Positions 26,452 through 35,764 are shown, counted from the stretch's first letter. The stretch is 64,000 nucleotides of DNA from Cystobacter fuscus (GCF_002305875.1 NZ_CP022098.1:1-64000), one strand, 5' to 3'. The notes: generated from the letters alone by a model not told the origin. Program-made: numbers and translations.

Positions 26452-26873
26452 GAGGGCAGCATCTCCCGAATGGCCCCACAACGGAACCACCTGGAGCATT
26501 TCTCACGAGCGCCTCGGCATCCATCAGGGAGCACTTCTGCCCACGGCGCGTGGGCCCGCGCCTACGGCGAGACCATTGGTGCCCTCGCCCATGTACGGCA
26601 GGGCACCGATGGCTCGCAGCAAATGGCCCAGCACCTCGTCGAGCGTGGTCCGGCCGCGCCTCAGATGGGGCAGGGGCGGCGCAAACGGCCGCAAGAGGCG
26701 CAGCTCGTCTTGTGGACGGTACGGCTCCTGCCGGAGGTCGCGCGCCCCTCAGGTGAGCGAGCCTTCACGCGTACGCCGATCCGAAGGCACTTCGGGCGTC
26801 CCCTGGTTTGACGATGGGTGGAAGTTCAACGGATGATTTCCACTCCAAGTACGAACCGGCAACAAGGACTCTC
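26452..26873 (-). other. Intergenic region with possible decayed coding remnant
   Basis: No intact gene. On the minus strand a stop-to-stop frame at roughly 26515-26735 reads like coding sequence (EPYRPQDELRLLRPFAPPLP, LHLLRAIGALPYMGEGTN-like, here GHLLRAIGALPYMGEGTN) but lacks a start and is interrupted just upstream. It may be the relic of a gene lost during turnover in this accessory region. An SD-like AAGGA lies before the gene at 26874. Confidence 0.3.
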
Positions 26874-28154
26874 ATGAATCGGTCTCGGATACTGTCTGCG
26901 CTGGAATCGCTCACGTCATTGGGTCATCGCCTCTGGGGCGGGCACGTGTCGCAGCTCATTCCGTCGCCGAGCGGTGCCTACCAGGCCATCGCTCTGGATG
27001 ACCACGAAGGCGCGAGTGTTCGTTCCACCGTGATCAAGGTGCTTCGCACCGGTGAACGGACGGCCCACGACACCAAGGCCGTGCAAGAAGTGACGTTGAC
27101 CTGCAGCTTGCCTCCGCGCATTGCCTGGATGTCGGACAACCTGCTGGTCATCCATGAGCGGGGCGCCCCTTCACGCCCGATGATGCGGGGCGAAGTGTCG
27201 TTCGTGTTCTCACCGTGGAAGGTGGAGGCGCTGTCCGCCGAGGCGAAGGAGAGCAAACCCAAGGCGCCGCCTGTCGACTCGGCTTGTGGCTTCCCGGGCG
27301 TGACTTTTCCCGCCGACTTCGCCGTGCTCGCGGGCGGTGCCTACGCGGGCAGGGAAGGCACGGTGCGGATCGACCAGAGCGGCCGGGCCGCCTCGACCAT
27401 GACGGTCACCGTCAACCATCCCGGCAAGCCCGTCGCACTGATGCTCGGTGCCTACGAGCCGACCATCTGGTCGATCCAGCTCGCCCCGGGGACGACCCTC
27501 CTCGCCGTGCTGGCCAGCGGCTTCCATCGGCAGGTCGTCACCGGTCTGGATGCCACCACGCCAGTCGCCATCCATACGTATGACAACAAGAGTCCGTGCG
27601 GCTTCTTCACGATGAGTCGGGACAACCACGAGGAACTCAACCCCATCGCCCTGCGGTTCTTCGGGCGGGAGGTCGACAGGGTCCATCCAGCGTATAAAGG
27701 CGTGGTCACCATGGGCGGCCCGCACAGTACGTCTTCTCCCTGGATGAGCCGGGGCGACGCTCCGGTGGAGGCGTACATCGACACGTCTCCCCCACCGATC
27801 AATCCCAGGGAGAGCCTCGACGAGGCCGTGCGTCAGGGCTTGCTGCGACGCGCGAACAGCCTCGACTGGAAACAGTGGGAAACGGAGATGGAGAAACTGG
27901 CGGCCGACCGGGGGGTGCCACTGGACTCCATCCGAGGGCCCCATTCACGCAGTGCTCTGTCGCAGATGTCGTTCAGGATGAGCCGCGCGTACGTCGTCCT
28001 GCAACCCATGACGCTCCCGCCCCGTCTCTGTGGCGCACTGTCGGCGGTGTTCTTCGTTCCCAAGGGCGTCGAACGTCCGCGCGGCGACCCCGGTCACTCC
28101 TCAATCTATGACTTCAATGACATGAGCTACACCGATGCCTTTGGCCACGAATAG
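26874..28154 (+). CDS. Hypothetical protein, unrecognised
   Basis: 426 residues from ATG 26874, which has AAGGA upstream. No signal peptide is evident. The first 120 residues have a beta-propeller-like feel (YQAIALDDHEGASVRSTVIK, PPRIAWMSDNLLVIHERG). The middle has a compact segment CGFPGVTFPADFAVLAGGAY followed by VRIDQSGRAASTMTVTVNHP. The C-terminus ends FNDMSYTDAFGHE. Base composition is less GC-biased than the neighbouring housekeeping genes, suggesting acquisition. Function is unknown; given the neighbourhood it might be an effector or accessory protein, but nothing proves it. Confidence 0.65.
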   Translation: MNRSRILSALESLTSLGHRLWGGHVSQLIPSPSGAYQAIALDDHEGASVRSTVIKVLRTGERTAHDTKAVQEVTLTCSLPPRIAWMSDNLLVIHERGAPSRPMMRGEVSFVFSPWKVEALSAEAKESKPKAPPVDSACGFPGVTFPADFAVLAGGAYAGREGTVRIDQSGRAASTMTVTVNHPGKPVALMLGAYEPTIWSIQLAPGTTLLAVLASGFHRQVVTGLDATTPVAIHTYDNKSPCGFFTMSRDNHEELNPIALRFFGREVDRVHPAYKGVVTMGGPHSTSSPWMSRGDAPVEAYIDTSPPPINPRESLDEAVRQGLLRRANSLDWKQWETEMEKLAADRGVPLDSIRGPHSRSALSQMSFRMSRAYVVLQPMTLPPRLCGALSAVFFVPKGVERPRGDPGHSSIYDFNDMSYTDAFGHE

Positions 28155-28203
28155 CCATCCGGGAGAGGTGTTCTCATCGGGAACAGCCTGAAGAGCACGT
28201 TGC

Positions 28204-28241
28204 GGCGGGGGCCTCGTGACCCACGGGACACAGGCCCCGCG
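28204..28241. terminator. Hairpin between convergent genes
   Basis: Imperfect inverted repeat GCGGGGGCCT / AGGCCCCGC between the gene ending at 28154 and the convergent one ending at 28244. It suits a bidirectional terminator, without a U-tract. Confidence 0.4.
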
Positions 28242-28243
28242 GT

Positions 28244-28648
28244 TCATCGGGTCTCTCCGGCGGCGGCGGCCTCGGCCTGGATCCGGGGAAACTCGGCGGC
28301 CATCGCCTGCGCCAACGCGTTCGCCGCCGAGAGCGGACGCACCATCACGGTGAGCTCGCTGATGCGCCCGGCGTCGTCGAGCCGGATGAGATCGAGCCCG
28401 TGGACGCTGACCCCGTTGACGACGGTCTCGAACACCAGGGCCGAGCCGCGGCCGTCCGCGTCGGCCAGCTCGCGGACGTAGCGGAAGTCGGTGAAGACCC
28501 GGCCGACCCCGCGCAGGATCGCGGCCACGACGGCGCGACCCTGGTACGGGCGGAACGCGACGGGGCTGCGGAACACGACGTCGTCGGCGAGCAGGTCGCC
28601 GAGGGCGGTGAAGTCACCGGCCTCGACGGCGGCACGGAACTCAAGCAT
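28244..28648 (-). CDS. Nuclear transport factor 2-like (SnoaL-type) protein
   Basis: 134 residues with the NTF2-like pattern: MLEFRAAVEAGDFTALGDLL, then DDVVFRSPVAFRPYQGR, FTDFRYVRELAD, ALVFETVVNGVSVHGLDLI and RISELTVMVRP. This cone-shaped fold serves as small enzyme or ligand-binding domain. ATG 28648 has AGGAG upstream. The substrate is unknown; it is a common accessory gene in actinobacteria and myxobacteria. Confidence 0.85.
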   Translation of the reverse strand: MLEFRAAVEAGDFTALGDLLADDVVFRSPVAFRPYQGRAVVAAILRGVGRVFTDFRYVRELADADGRGSALVFETVVNGVSVHGLDLIRLDDAGRISELTVMVRPLSAANALAQAMAAEFPRIQAEAAAAGETR

Positions 28649-28726
28649 GTGGACTCCTGTGATGCGATGGCGGGGTGAACTCGAAGACGGCTGCCCCGTT
28701 GAGTATAAGTAGAGGAAACGGCGAGT

Positions 28727-28798
28727 GTGGTGGCTTTCCTCGTGGGCGAGGAGTCCGGCCGGGTCCACGGCCAGGTGCTGCGCGTGAACGGTGTCTGG
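28727..28798 (+). pseudogene. C-terminal fragment of a short-chain dehydrogenase
   Basis: Twenty-four codons read VVAFLVGEESGRVHGQVLRV then NGVW, the characteristic C-terminal segment of classical SDRs (FL.SEESG.ITGQ.LRVNGG). There is no upstream SDR body on this strand; the preceding sequence is the start region of the NTF2-like gene. This is a decayed relic. Confidence 0.5.
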
Positions 28799-28838
28799 AA
28801 GGGGGCGAGCGCTTCGGTGCCCCAGAGTGGATGGGCGA

Positions 28839-29033
28839 TCAGCCGAGGAAGCGCCGCTCCCAGTGCCGCACGTCCTCAAGGGTGAAAGCGAGCCGTCGCG
28901 CGGCCTGCGGTACCACGGTTTCCTCCCCAGCCACTCGTGCACAGAGCGCCGGGTTCTGCCGACAAGCGCTCGTCGCCGAGTCGAAGGACTGGGCGTAATG
29001 CTGGACATGAGCGCCCACCGCGCTGGTTGGAAC
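28839..29033 (-). pseudogene. Probable 5'-truncated gene fragment
   Basis: A 64-codon stretch (YAQSFDSATSACRQNPALCA ... GEETVVPQAARRLAFTLEDV ... HWERRFLG) has coding-like composition and two cysteines, but no start codon or SD. Upstream, in the same frame, the sequence becomes low-quality Arg/Pro-rich. It lies between the NTF2-like gene and the DUF3396 gene and may be the 3' end of a lost lipoprotein or toxin gene. Family unknown. Confidence 0.3.
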
Positions 29034-29148
29034 ATGGGACCTCCCAATATGGTCTGCTTGCCTTGGAACCACCGGCAACCTTACGTCGGGCCGAAGAGGA
29101 CCCTGTGGCTCGTACGGACGGGAAAGTCCAGAATCCGGCACGCTTGCA

Positions 29149-30126
29149 TCAGGAGTCGAGGAAGCGGCGCCACCATGACTGAGTCTCGGAGGGAGAAGCG
29201 CCCACCAGGGCGTAGTCCTCCGACCACGTGGACAGCCAGGGTTCCAAGGCCCGTGCCAGCTCCCGATAGTCAGGCAGGGAGTCACCCCGAGACGTGTCTC
29301 CCGCCTTTGGCCACTGCCCGAGTGTCACCACGGCTCGTCCTCCATCCATCTCCTGGACATGGGTGCCCGGGGAGTACAGCCGGTCCTGGAGGCCGCCAAT
29401 GCCTCCCACTTCGCCGAGCAGGGACTGGCCCAGGAGGTTGATCCAATGGACACCATCGATCCGCCGCCCCAGTGACGTACTTCCATGGGTCACGTCGATG
29501 CCCGGATGACGAAAGGCTTCTTCGCGAATCTGCCCAAAAGACAGAGTAGAGGAGTGGGTGGAGGAAAAGGCGAGGCCCGCGTGCCCCGACGAGAAAGGCA
29601 ACAGGCTGGCCAGTTCCAGGATCAACTCGCGCATCCTCTTGGGCCCTCGTTCTTCCAGGTCCTCCGTGGGCCAGGAAAAGCTCACCAGACTGACGGTGCT
29701 GCCCGGATCGCGCCAGGGCAGACGGGCCCGATAGAAGAAGCCATAGCCGCTGACCCCAGCGGCTCCCCCCGATAATTCCACGGCGCGCTCGAATTGATTC
29801 TTGATGTACCGCTGAGCCTCCTGGGGATTCTCCAGGTCATCGAGGAAGCGGCCCCCTCGGGGTGGGGCCATCACGGCGCGGATGATCTCCCAGTTGTCGT
29901 CGTCCAGTGGGAAGGGCTCGGTCTCGAGGTCATACCACTCGGAGAGGATCTCAGGCCCTTGTCCGATGGTGCTCAGGTAGAGGTCGAGCGCCTGGCGCAC
30001 GGAGAGCGCGAGGTCATGGTGGTCGAAGGGCAGATGCAGGACGAGCCGGACCACTTCGCGCCGGATCAGGCGCTCCTGTCCCGACTGGGACGAGTAGATA
30101 CGGATGCGAGGAATGGGGTGGCTCAC
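29149..30126 (-). CDS. DUF3396 / type VI immunity-family protein
   Basis: About 325 residues from the GTG at 30126. Motifs of the DUF3396 family are visible: RREVVRLVLHLPFDHHDLAL, the middle block GVSGYGFFYRARLPWRDP, then SFSWPTEDLEERGPKRMREL and LLPFSSGHAGLAFS, and the C-terminal block RRIDGVHWINLLGQSLLGEV. Members are annotated as type VI secretion immunity proteins, but no cognate effector is adjacent here, so it looks like an orphan immunity gene. Sequence upstream of GTG 30126 in frame is Gly/Arg-rich and antisense to the subtilase's 3' end, so it is excluded. Confidence 0.75.
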   Translation of the reverse strand: MSHPIPRIRIYSSQSGQERLIRREVVRLVLHLPFDHHDLALSVRQALDLYLSTIGQGPEILSEWYDLETEPFPLDDDNWEIIRAVMAPPRGGRFLDDLENPQEAQRYIKNQFERAVELSGGAAGVSGYGFFYRARLPWRDPGSTVSLVSFSWPTEDLEERGPKRMRELILELASLLPFSSGHAGLAFSSTHSSTLSFGQIREEAFRHPGIDVTHGSTSLGRRIDGVHWINLLGQSLLGEVGGIGGLQDRLYSPGTHVQEMDGGRAVVTLGQWPKAGDTSRGDSLPDYRELARALEPWLSTWSEDYALVGASPSETQSWWRRFLDS

Positions 30127-30183
30127 CAAGCGGGGCAGAAGTACCGGTGAACGCTCCGCTCGTCCACCCCACTCACCCCAAGC

Positions 30184-30221
30184 CCCTCGAAACCGAGGGT
30201 GACCTCGCCGCCTCAGGCGGC
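30184..30221 (-). terminator. Two hairpins at the subtilase 3' end
   Basis: GCCGCC-TCA-GGCGGC (30207-30221) spans the subtilase stop codon. CCCTCG-AAAC-CGAGGG (30184-30199) follows it on the minus strand. Together they may attenuate or end transcription before the DUF3396 gene. No U-tract is present. Confidence 0.4.
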
Positions 30222-31385
30222 CTGCGCCACGCGTCCGGCCGAGGCGCGCGCCGCGGCCACCGCCGCGTCGATGTCCAGCTTGCCGCCCGAGCTCACCTTG
30301 CCCTTGAGGTCCGGATCCTTCTCCGTGGTGGCCACCAGCATGTCGCGCACCTCGGCCGCCGTCAGCTTCGGGTTCTCCGCGAACATCAGCGCCGCGGTGG
30401 CCGCCACGCGCGGAGTCGCCATCGACGTGCCGCTCATCTCCTCCCAATCACCACCGGGCACCGTGCTCAGCACGTCCTCGCCCACCGCCGCCATCTCCAC
30501 CACCTTGTCCCCGTGCGAGGAATAGCGCGCCAGCTTGTCATTGCGCTTGTCCATGGACGCCACCGTCAACACATTGGGCAGATCCAGGTTCGCCGGGAAG
30601 TCCTTCACGTTGTTCATGTTGCTGCCATTGCCGTTGGCCGTGGCCGCCACCAACAGGATGTCCGCATCCGCCAGCTTCTGCACCGCGTCCTTCCAGCGCT
30701 TCTGCGAGGCCGCGTCCCGGTACTCGTCACCGAAGCTCGCGTTCACCGCGCGGATGTTCGCGCCCTTGCTCTTCATGTCCACCACGTAGTCCACCGAGCG
30801 CTCGAAGTTGGTGAGCAGATCCGCTCCGTCGTAAATCCCTCCCACCGACAGGATCTGCGCCTTGCCCGCCGCCACGCCGGTGTTGCCCAGCCCGTTGTCC
30901 GCCGCCGCGATGATGCCCGCCACGTGCGTGCCGTGATCCATGCCCTCGCCCCGGAGCGGATCCCCCGAGCCGAAACCCACGTTGAAGCCGTGGATGTCGT
31001 CCTCGATGCCGTTGCCATCGTTGTCGAGGCCGTCACCCGCGACCTCCCAGGGGTTGGTCCACATGGAGTCCTTCAGGTCCGTGTGGTTCCAGTCCACGCC
31101 GCCATCGAACACGGCCACCACCGGCGGGCCCGACAGGGGCACCGGCTTGGAGTCCGCCACGCTCTTCAGTGACGCCGTCTTCGACAGCAACGCGGCGGGC
31201 GGCGTCTCCGTGCCACTCGGGCGCCGGCCCGTGGGCCGATCCACGAAGTTCGAGCGCGCGTCGAAGCCCGCCGCCTTTGGAGCCGAGGCACGGGGATCCT
31301 CGACCGGAGCGCGCACGGTCGGCGCCTCGGTGCGCACGCGCGACGACGGGAGGGACGAGGTGGAGATCTTGGAGAGGGTCGTCAT
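30213..31385 (-). CDS. Subtilisin-like serine protease (S8) without a classical signal peptide
   Basis: 390 residues. Catalytic triad: Asp94 (VVAVFDGGVDWNHTDL), His151 (DHGTHVAGI) and Ser321 (SGTSMATP). The oxyanion Asn region is AATANGNGSN (about 251-253). The N-terminus (MTTLSKISTSSLPSSRVRTE) is Ser/Thr-rich and lacks a hydrophobic core, so Sec export is unlikely. The same style of N-terminus occurs in several other proteins of this window. A short acidic calcium-loop-like stretch (DGLDNDGNGIEDD) follows the Asp motif. ATG 31385 has GAGG upstream. It may be exported by a non-Sec route or act in the cytoplasm. Confidence 0.9.
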   Translation of the reverse strand: MTTLSKISTSSLPSSRVRTEAPTVRAPVEDPRASAPKAAGFDARSNFVDRPTGRRPSGTETPPAALLSKTASLKSVADSKPVPLSGPPVVAVFDGGVDWNHTDLKDSMWTNPWEVAGDGLDNDGNGIEDDIHGFNVGFGSGDPLRGEGMDHGTHVAGIIAAADNGLGNTGVAAGKAQILSVGGIYDGADLLTNFERSVDYVVDMKSKGANIRAVNASFGDEYRDAASQKRWKDAVQKLADADILLVAATANGNGSNMNNVKDFPANLDLPNVLTVASMDKRNDKLARYSSHGDKVVEMAAVGEDVLSTVPGGDWEEMSGTSMATPRVAATAALMFAENPKLTAAEVRDMLVATTEKDPDLKGKVSSGGKLDIDAAVAAARASAGRVAQAA

Positions 31386-31630
31386 GGTGGGTACCTCGGG
31401 AGGAGCGTCGAAGGGGATGGTGTGTGAGCCTGACTCCTGATTTGTCGGCACATGGCGTCAAATGTTTCCCCATTCTGTATATTTCATGATTTCCACCTAC
31501 ATTTACCTCCCGACACTCACCTCTCGAGAGCCGAGAAGAACGTGCGGTGGGAGAGGAGGGGAATCAGGGCGGGGCGCGCGTCAAAGACAAACACCCCACG
31601 GAGGGGGCCGGGTACCTCCGGCCCGCGCGC

Positions 31631-32611
31631 TCACTTGTTCTTCTTCACCAGCTTCGCCTTCGCGGGCTTCTTCGCCCCCCGGCACAGCGGGTGGGGCTTC
31701 TTCTGCGCCTCGGCGAGCACGAACGAGCGCTTGCCGCTGCACGCCACGCGCAAGTCCGGGTTGTCCTCCCGGGGCACGCGGAACACCTTCGCGCTCGCGC
31801 CACGCAGTTGCTCGTGCTGCCACCACACGTTGGCGCGATCCTTCCCGTACATCCCCTCGCCACACTCCGCGGCGGGCAGCCGCCCCTGCACCGAGGCGAA
31901 GGACGGCGCATGCGCCCCCTCGAGCGAGCGCGTGCCGAAGAAGACACGGCCCGCGTAGCGCACGAAGCCGCACCCCAGCTCCTCGTACCCCGCCCCTTCG
32001 TCGCGCGGCACGGCGATGAAGGCGGGCAGCGCGGGCCGATCCGTGTGGTTGAGGTAGAAGAAGCGCGCGTCGCGCGGCCGGCACCCCTCCACCACCTCGA
32101 AGGTCTCCGCGTCCGCCAGGTCCAGGCGCGTGAGCACCTCGCCCCGCTCGCCGCCCGGCTCCTCCTCGGTGTCACCCGCGGCCAGCGGCTTGTGCCAGTA
32201 GATGCTCGTGGCGTAGCGGATGAAGCCGCACCCGAGCGGCTTGAAGGAGTCCGGCGCGAAGGGGATGGCCGGTCTGTCCTTCAGTGGACGTTGCAGGAGC
32301 AGGGTGCAGCCCCGCCGTACCCGCGTCCCATCCGCGTAGAAGCCGTGCCCGAGCGGCTGCAACTGGCCCTCGCTCGGGCCCACGTCCTTGTTCCCGCAGT
32401 GGGTGATGGTCTCCTCCACGGGCGGAGGCGCGGGCTGGAGTGTGTCGGCGCGCTCGGCCGCGGGTGCCTCCGCCGCGGGGGCCGCCGTCGGGGGCGCCTC
32501 GTCCTGGGCGCGAGCGAAGGAGCCCATGGGGAGCGTTCCCACCAGGAACGCCAGGGGGGCTCCGAACCGTCGCCATGGATGCTTCGTGCTTCCCATATGG
32601 CGGCGCATCAT
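31631..32611 (-). CDS. Secreted DKNYY-type repeat protein
   Basis: About 326 residues with a signal peptide (PLAFLVGTLPMGSFARA). Three repeats resemble the DKNYY family: LGHGFYADGTRVRRGCTLL, LGCGFIRYATSIYWHKPL and LGCGFVRYAGRVFFGTRSL. They alternate with TFEVVEGCRPRDARFFYL-type strands. The C-terminus is Lys-rich (KKPAKAKLVKKNK). These repeats are structural; function is unknown. Starts at 32611, 32608 or 32596 are possible, none with a strong SD. It is divergent from the esterase lipoprotein gene. Confidence 0.75.
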   Translation of the reverse strand: MMRRHMGSTKHPWRRFGAPLAFLVGTLPMGSFARAQDEAPPTAAPAAEAPAAERADTLQPAPPPVEETITHCGNKDVGPSEGQLQPLGHGFYADGTRVRRGCTLLLQRPLKDRPAIPFAPDSFKPLGCGFIRYATSIYWHKPLAAGDTEEEPGGERGEVLTRLDLADAETFEVVEGCRPRDARFFYLNHTDRPALPAFIAVPRDEGAGYEELGCGFVRYAGRVFFGTRSLEGAHAPSFASVQGRLPAAECGEGMYGKDRANVWWQHEQLRGASAKVFRVPREDNPDLRVACSGKRSFVLAEAQKKPHPLCRGAKKPAKAKLVKKNK

Positions 32612-32764
32612 GGCGTGTCTTGGTGCCCAAGCGGGAAGAAACCCGCGTGTTGGTGCGCCCCGGACGCACGCACGCAAGGCGGGCGCTCGAGGCACGGCGG
32701 AGCCCGGCGCGGGGGCCGCATGGTAGCCTGGGTCCCGTCTTCCCCGAATTCCGGAACAGCCCCC

Positions 32765-34315
32765 ATGCGCACGTCCGTCCTTCCCCTTCCGCGACTCACG
32801 CCGCTGTTGCTGGCGGCGCTGGTGGCCCTGTCGGGCTGCCGCCCCACTCCCACCGAGGTCTACACCGAGGTCGAGTTCGACGTGACGGTGCCCCCGGAGA
32901 CCCCCGTGAACGCCCAGATCTTCCTCCAGGGCGAGCACCCCGCCTTCCGGGCCTCCGCGCGGGGCCTGGAGCTGTTCTACCAGGGCGGTCAGCTCTTCTC
33001 GGCCCGGGCGAAGCTGCCCGAAGGCCAGGAGGTCACCTTCACGGCGAAGATGGCCTCGGCCGAGGAGCAGGTACCGCTGGAGCTGTCGGGACGGCCGGCG
33101 GGTTCCTGGCGCTACGCCGCTCGCGCCGACGAGGAGAAGGTGGGCTTCACCGTGGAGCGCTGGGGCCCACCCGGGGGGCGCACCGGTCCGCAGACGGTCT
33201 TCCTGGTCACGGTGCCGGCGACGACGCCTCCGGACGACGTCATCTGGTTGTCCGGCAATCAACCCGAGCTGGGCAATTGGAATGGCGCCGGCGTGAAGCT
33301 GCACAAGGCCATGGACAATCGGTATGCCGCTTCCCTGTCCTTCCAACCGGGCACATTATTGGCCTTCAAGGCGACGCGCGGTTCCTGGGAGACGGTGGAG
33401 AAGGACGCGATGGGACAAGAGATCGAGGATCACGTGTTCAGGACCGGCGAGGACTACGAGCACGTCCCGTTCACCGTGGAGTGGTGGGCGGACTTCGGCA
33501 CCATGCCGCCCCCCCAGGTGCGCACCGGCAACATCAAGTACCACTTCGGGGTGCAGCCCAAGGACGATACGCTCCGGGCGCGCGACGTCATCGTGTGGTT
33601 GCCGCCCGGCTATGAGGAGCCAGAGAACGCCTCGCGCCACTACCCCGTGCTGTACATGCACGACGGGCAGAACCTCATGGACGCCACCACGGCGGCGTAC
33701 GGGAGGGAATGGAACGTGGACGAGACGGCGCAGCAGCTCGTCGAGGCGGGTGAGGTGGAGCCGCTCATCATCGTGGGCATCTACAACGCCGAGGAGGAGC
33801 GCATCGCCGAGTACACGCCGGTGCCCTTCCCGCCCAACTACCCCGAGGCCGGCCGCGCCGCCGCGTATGGCCGGTTCCTCGTGGAGGAGCTCAAGCCGTT
33901 CATCGACGGCGAGTACCGCACCCGGACGGATGCGGCCTCCACGGGCCTGGCGGGCTCGTCGCTCGGGGGGCTCGTGTCGCTCTACCTGGGCCTCGAGTAC
34001 CCCGACACCTTCACCCGGCTGGGCGTCATCTCGCCCTCCGTGTGGTGGGCGGACCGGGAGATCCTCCAGCGCGTGGAGCAGTACAACGGCCCCACGTCCC
34101 TGCGTATCTGGGAGGACATCGGCACCGACGAGGGAGATGGCCCCGAGGCGGAGACGGTGAGCGATGCCGAGGACCTGTACCAGGCGCTGAAGGCCAAGGG
34201 CTGGAAGGACGCGGACCTGAAGTACACCGTGGTGCAGGGTGGCCGGCACAACGAGAGGGCCTGGTCCGAGCGCTTCGGAAAAATCCTGCGCTTCCTCTTC
34301 CCGTCCATGCCCTGA
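32765..34315 (+). CDS. Alpha/beta-hydrolase (esterase D / IroE-like) lipoprotein with N-terminal beta domains
   Basis: 516 residues. The lipoprotein signal peptide ends in ALSGC. Residues about 30-240 hold two starch-binding-like beta domains (the second with WLSGNQPELGNWNGAGVKL). The C-terminal hydrolase has YPVLYMHDGQNLMD, the nucleophile elbow GLAGSSLGGLVSLYLG and a C-terminal His in VVQGGRHNERAW. The domain order matches putative esterases of the enterochelin-esterase-like family. Located at the outer membrane or periplasm; the substrate is unknown. It ends 3 bp from the convergent trmN6-like gene. Confidence 0.9.
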   Translation: MRTSVLPLPRLTPLLLAALVALSGCRPTPTEVYTEVEFDVTVPPETPVNAQIFLQGEHPAFRASARGLELFYQGGQLFSARAKLPEGQEVTFTAKMASAEEQVPLELSGRPAGSWRYAARADEEKVGFTVERWGPPGGRTGPQTVFLVTVPATTPPDDVIWLSGNQPELGNWNGAGVKLHKAMDNRYAASLSFQPGTLLAFKATRGSWETVEKDAMGQEIEDHVFRTGEDYEHVPFTVEWWADFGTMPPPQVRTGNIKYHFGVQPKDDTLRARDVIVWLPPGYEEPENASRHYPVLYMHDGQNLMDATTAAYGREWNVDETAQQLVEAGEVEPLIIVGIYNAEEERIAEYTPVPFPPNYPEAGRAAAYGRFLVEELKPFIDGEYRTRTDAASTGLAGSSLGGLVSLYLGLEYPDTFTRLGVISPSVWWADREILQRVEQYNGPTSLRIWEDIGTDEGDGPEAETVSDAEDLYQALKAKGWKDADLKYTVVQGGRHNERAWSERFGKILRFLFPSMP

Positions 34316-34318
34316 CTC

Positions 34319-35116
34319 TCACTCCCCGCCGTGCCCCTCCCAGAGGGGAGCGGGACGCTCGGCCCGGGGCGGCTCCATGAGGGCCGCCACCTCGGGGGAG
34401 TAGCCCCCCGGCCCCTCGCCATGGGCCAGCAGGGGAGGACGCACCGCGAGCCCCCGCTGCCGATCGCGCACCGCGTGCACGAGGAAGCGCGTGGCGGGAG
34501 CGCCCGCGCGCGCATGCACGAAGCGCAGGGCCATGGGGTGGAGCCGCGCCGCGCTCAACAGCCCGAGCACCTCGGCCACCCGCGCCGCCGGGTAGATGAG
34601 GCTCACCCGCCCCCCGGGAGGCAGCGAGTGCCGGGCGGCGGCCACCACCGCGGCCGCGTCACACGTCAGCTCCTGCTTGGACACGGCCCGCTCGTCATCC
34701 GGGCTGCGCACCCCCGCGTGGGCCGGACGGAAGGGCGGATTGGACACCACGTGCGCGTACGCCCCCGGGGCCCAGGACGTCCGGGCCTCGCGCAGGTCCC
34801 CGAGCACCGGCCGCACCCGCCCGTCACAGCCGTTGAGCGCCACGGCGCGCGCGAGGCGCGCATGTACCTCGGGCTGCAGCTCCAGCGCGTCCACGGGGCC
34901 CAGGCCGAACTGACACGCGAGCAGGAAGGACACCACGCCACTGCCCGCCCCCAGCTCCAGCAGCGGCCCCTCCACCTGTCCCCCCTCGGTGGCCGCGAAG
35001 GCCGCCAGCAGCACCGCGTCCAGGGTGAAGCGGTAGCCGCCACGACGCTGCCACACGCGCACGCCCGCGGTGCCAATCGAGTCGAGCGTCTCGTCGGATG
35101 GAAGAGGAGTGCTCAC
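34319..35116 (-). CDS. trmN6: tRNA1(Val) (adenine(37)-N6)-methyltransferase-like protein (TrmN6/YfiC)
   Basis: 265 residues from GTG 35116. SAM motif I is LELGAGSGVVSFLLA; the amino-methyltransferase motif is NPPF (AHVVSNPPFRPAH). The N-terminal RGGYRFTLDAVLLAAF pattern is diagnostic for the TrmN6/YfiC group. It modifies A37 of tRNA(Val) in E. coli; the same role here is inferred. GTG is chosen over upstream ATG at 35371 because family alignment begins at LDSIGTAGVRVWQ. Confidence 0.85.
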   Translation of the reverse strand: MSTPLPSDETLDSIGTAGVRVWQRRGGYRFTLDAVLLAAFAATEGGQVEGPLLELGAGSGVVSFLLACQFGLGPVDALELQPEVHARLARAVALNGCDGRVRPVLGDLREARTSWAPGAYAHVVSNPPFRPAHAGVRSPDDERAVSKQELTCDAAAVVAAARHSLPPGGRVSLIYPAARVAEVLGLLSAARLHPMALRFVHARAGAPATRFLVHAVRDRQRGLAVRPPLLAHGEGPGGYSPEVAALMEPPRAERPAPLWEGHGGE

Positions 35117-35246
35117 GCCCAGCGAATCCTCCCACACAACTGTCGGACCCAGGGCGCCCGCTCTATCCAACCGTGTACACGCCCGTGCTCGCCTGGACGT
35201 TTCCCGGCTGGCCCTCCCGGCGCGGGTGCACACCCTGGGAGGCATC

Positions 35247-35747
35247 ATGATCCGATTCCCTGGAAGCTCCGTCGTCCTCCTGGCGCTCGTGGCGAGCGGC
35301 TGTGACACCTCGCAGGCGCCGTGCCGTGAGACCTGCCCGGACATCTCCGGGGTGTACTCCATCGAGAGCACTACGCCCGCGGGTGAGTGCGGCTTCAGCC
35401 CCTACCTGCTGCCGCCCAGCGTGCGACTCGAACAGACCCGCGACGGGCGCGGAGTGCTGTTCCACGTCATCGATCCCACCACGCAGATCGAGGTGCCCCT
35501 GTCCGGCGACGTCTACGCGCCCGAGTCCGGGGAGGAGGGCCTGCTCGGCTCGTTCCGGATCGACAGCCGCACCACCCGGCTCGCCCGCTCCGGGAGCGAC
35601 CAGCTCGTGACGCTCGACGTGACCGTCATGGGCTCGGTGTCCCAGGTCGAGGACCGCCGGGTGCTGACCGCCACGGTGAACACCACGGACGCGGCGAGCA
35701 ACCAGGGCTGTACCGCCACGCTGTCGGTGATGGGCGAGAGCCGGTAG
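35247..35747 (+). CDS. Hypothetical lipoprotein
   Basis: 166 residues with a lipobox (LLALVASGC). The mature part begins with three Cys in a short span (CDTSQAPCRETCPDISGVYS) and continues as a beta-rich domain (VRLEQTRDGRGVLFHV, SGDVYAPESGEEGLLGSFRI). The SGVYS ... GSF pattern resembles lipocalin-like sensing or binding lipoproteins, but no family is certain. TGGGAGG precedes ATG 35247. It is convergent with gshB, 17 bp away. Confidence 0.75.
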   Translation: MIRFPGSSVVLLALVASGCDTSQAPCRETCPDISGVYSIESTTPAGECGFSPYLLPPSVRLEQTRDGRGVLFHVIDPTTQIEVPLSGDVYAPESGEEGLLGSFRIDSRTTRLARSGSDQLVTLDVTVMGSVSQVEDRRVLTATVNTTDAASNQGCTATLSVMGESR

Positions 35748-35764
35748 GAGTCTCCCCGGCGGGC

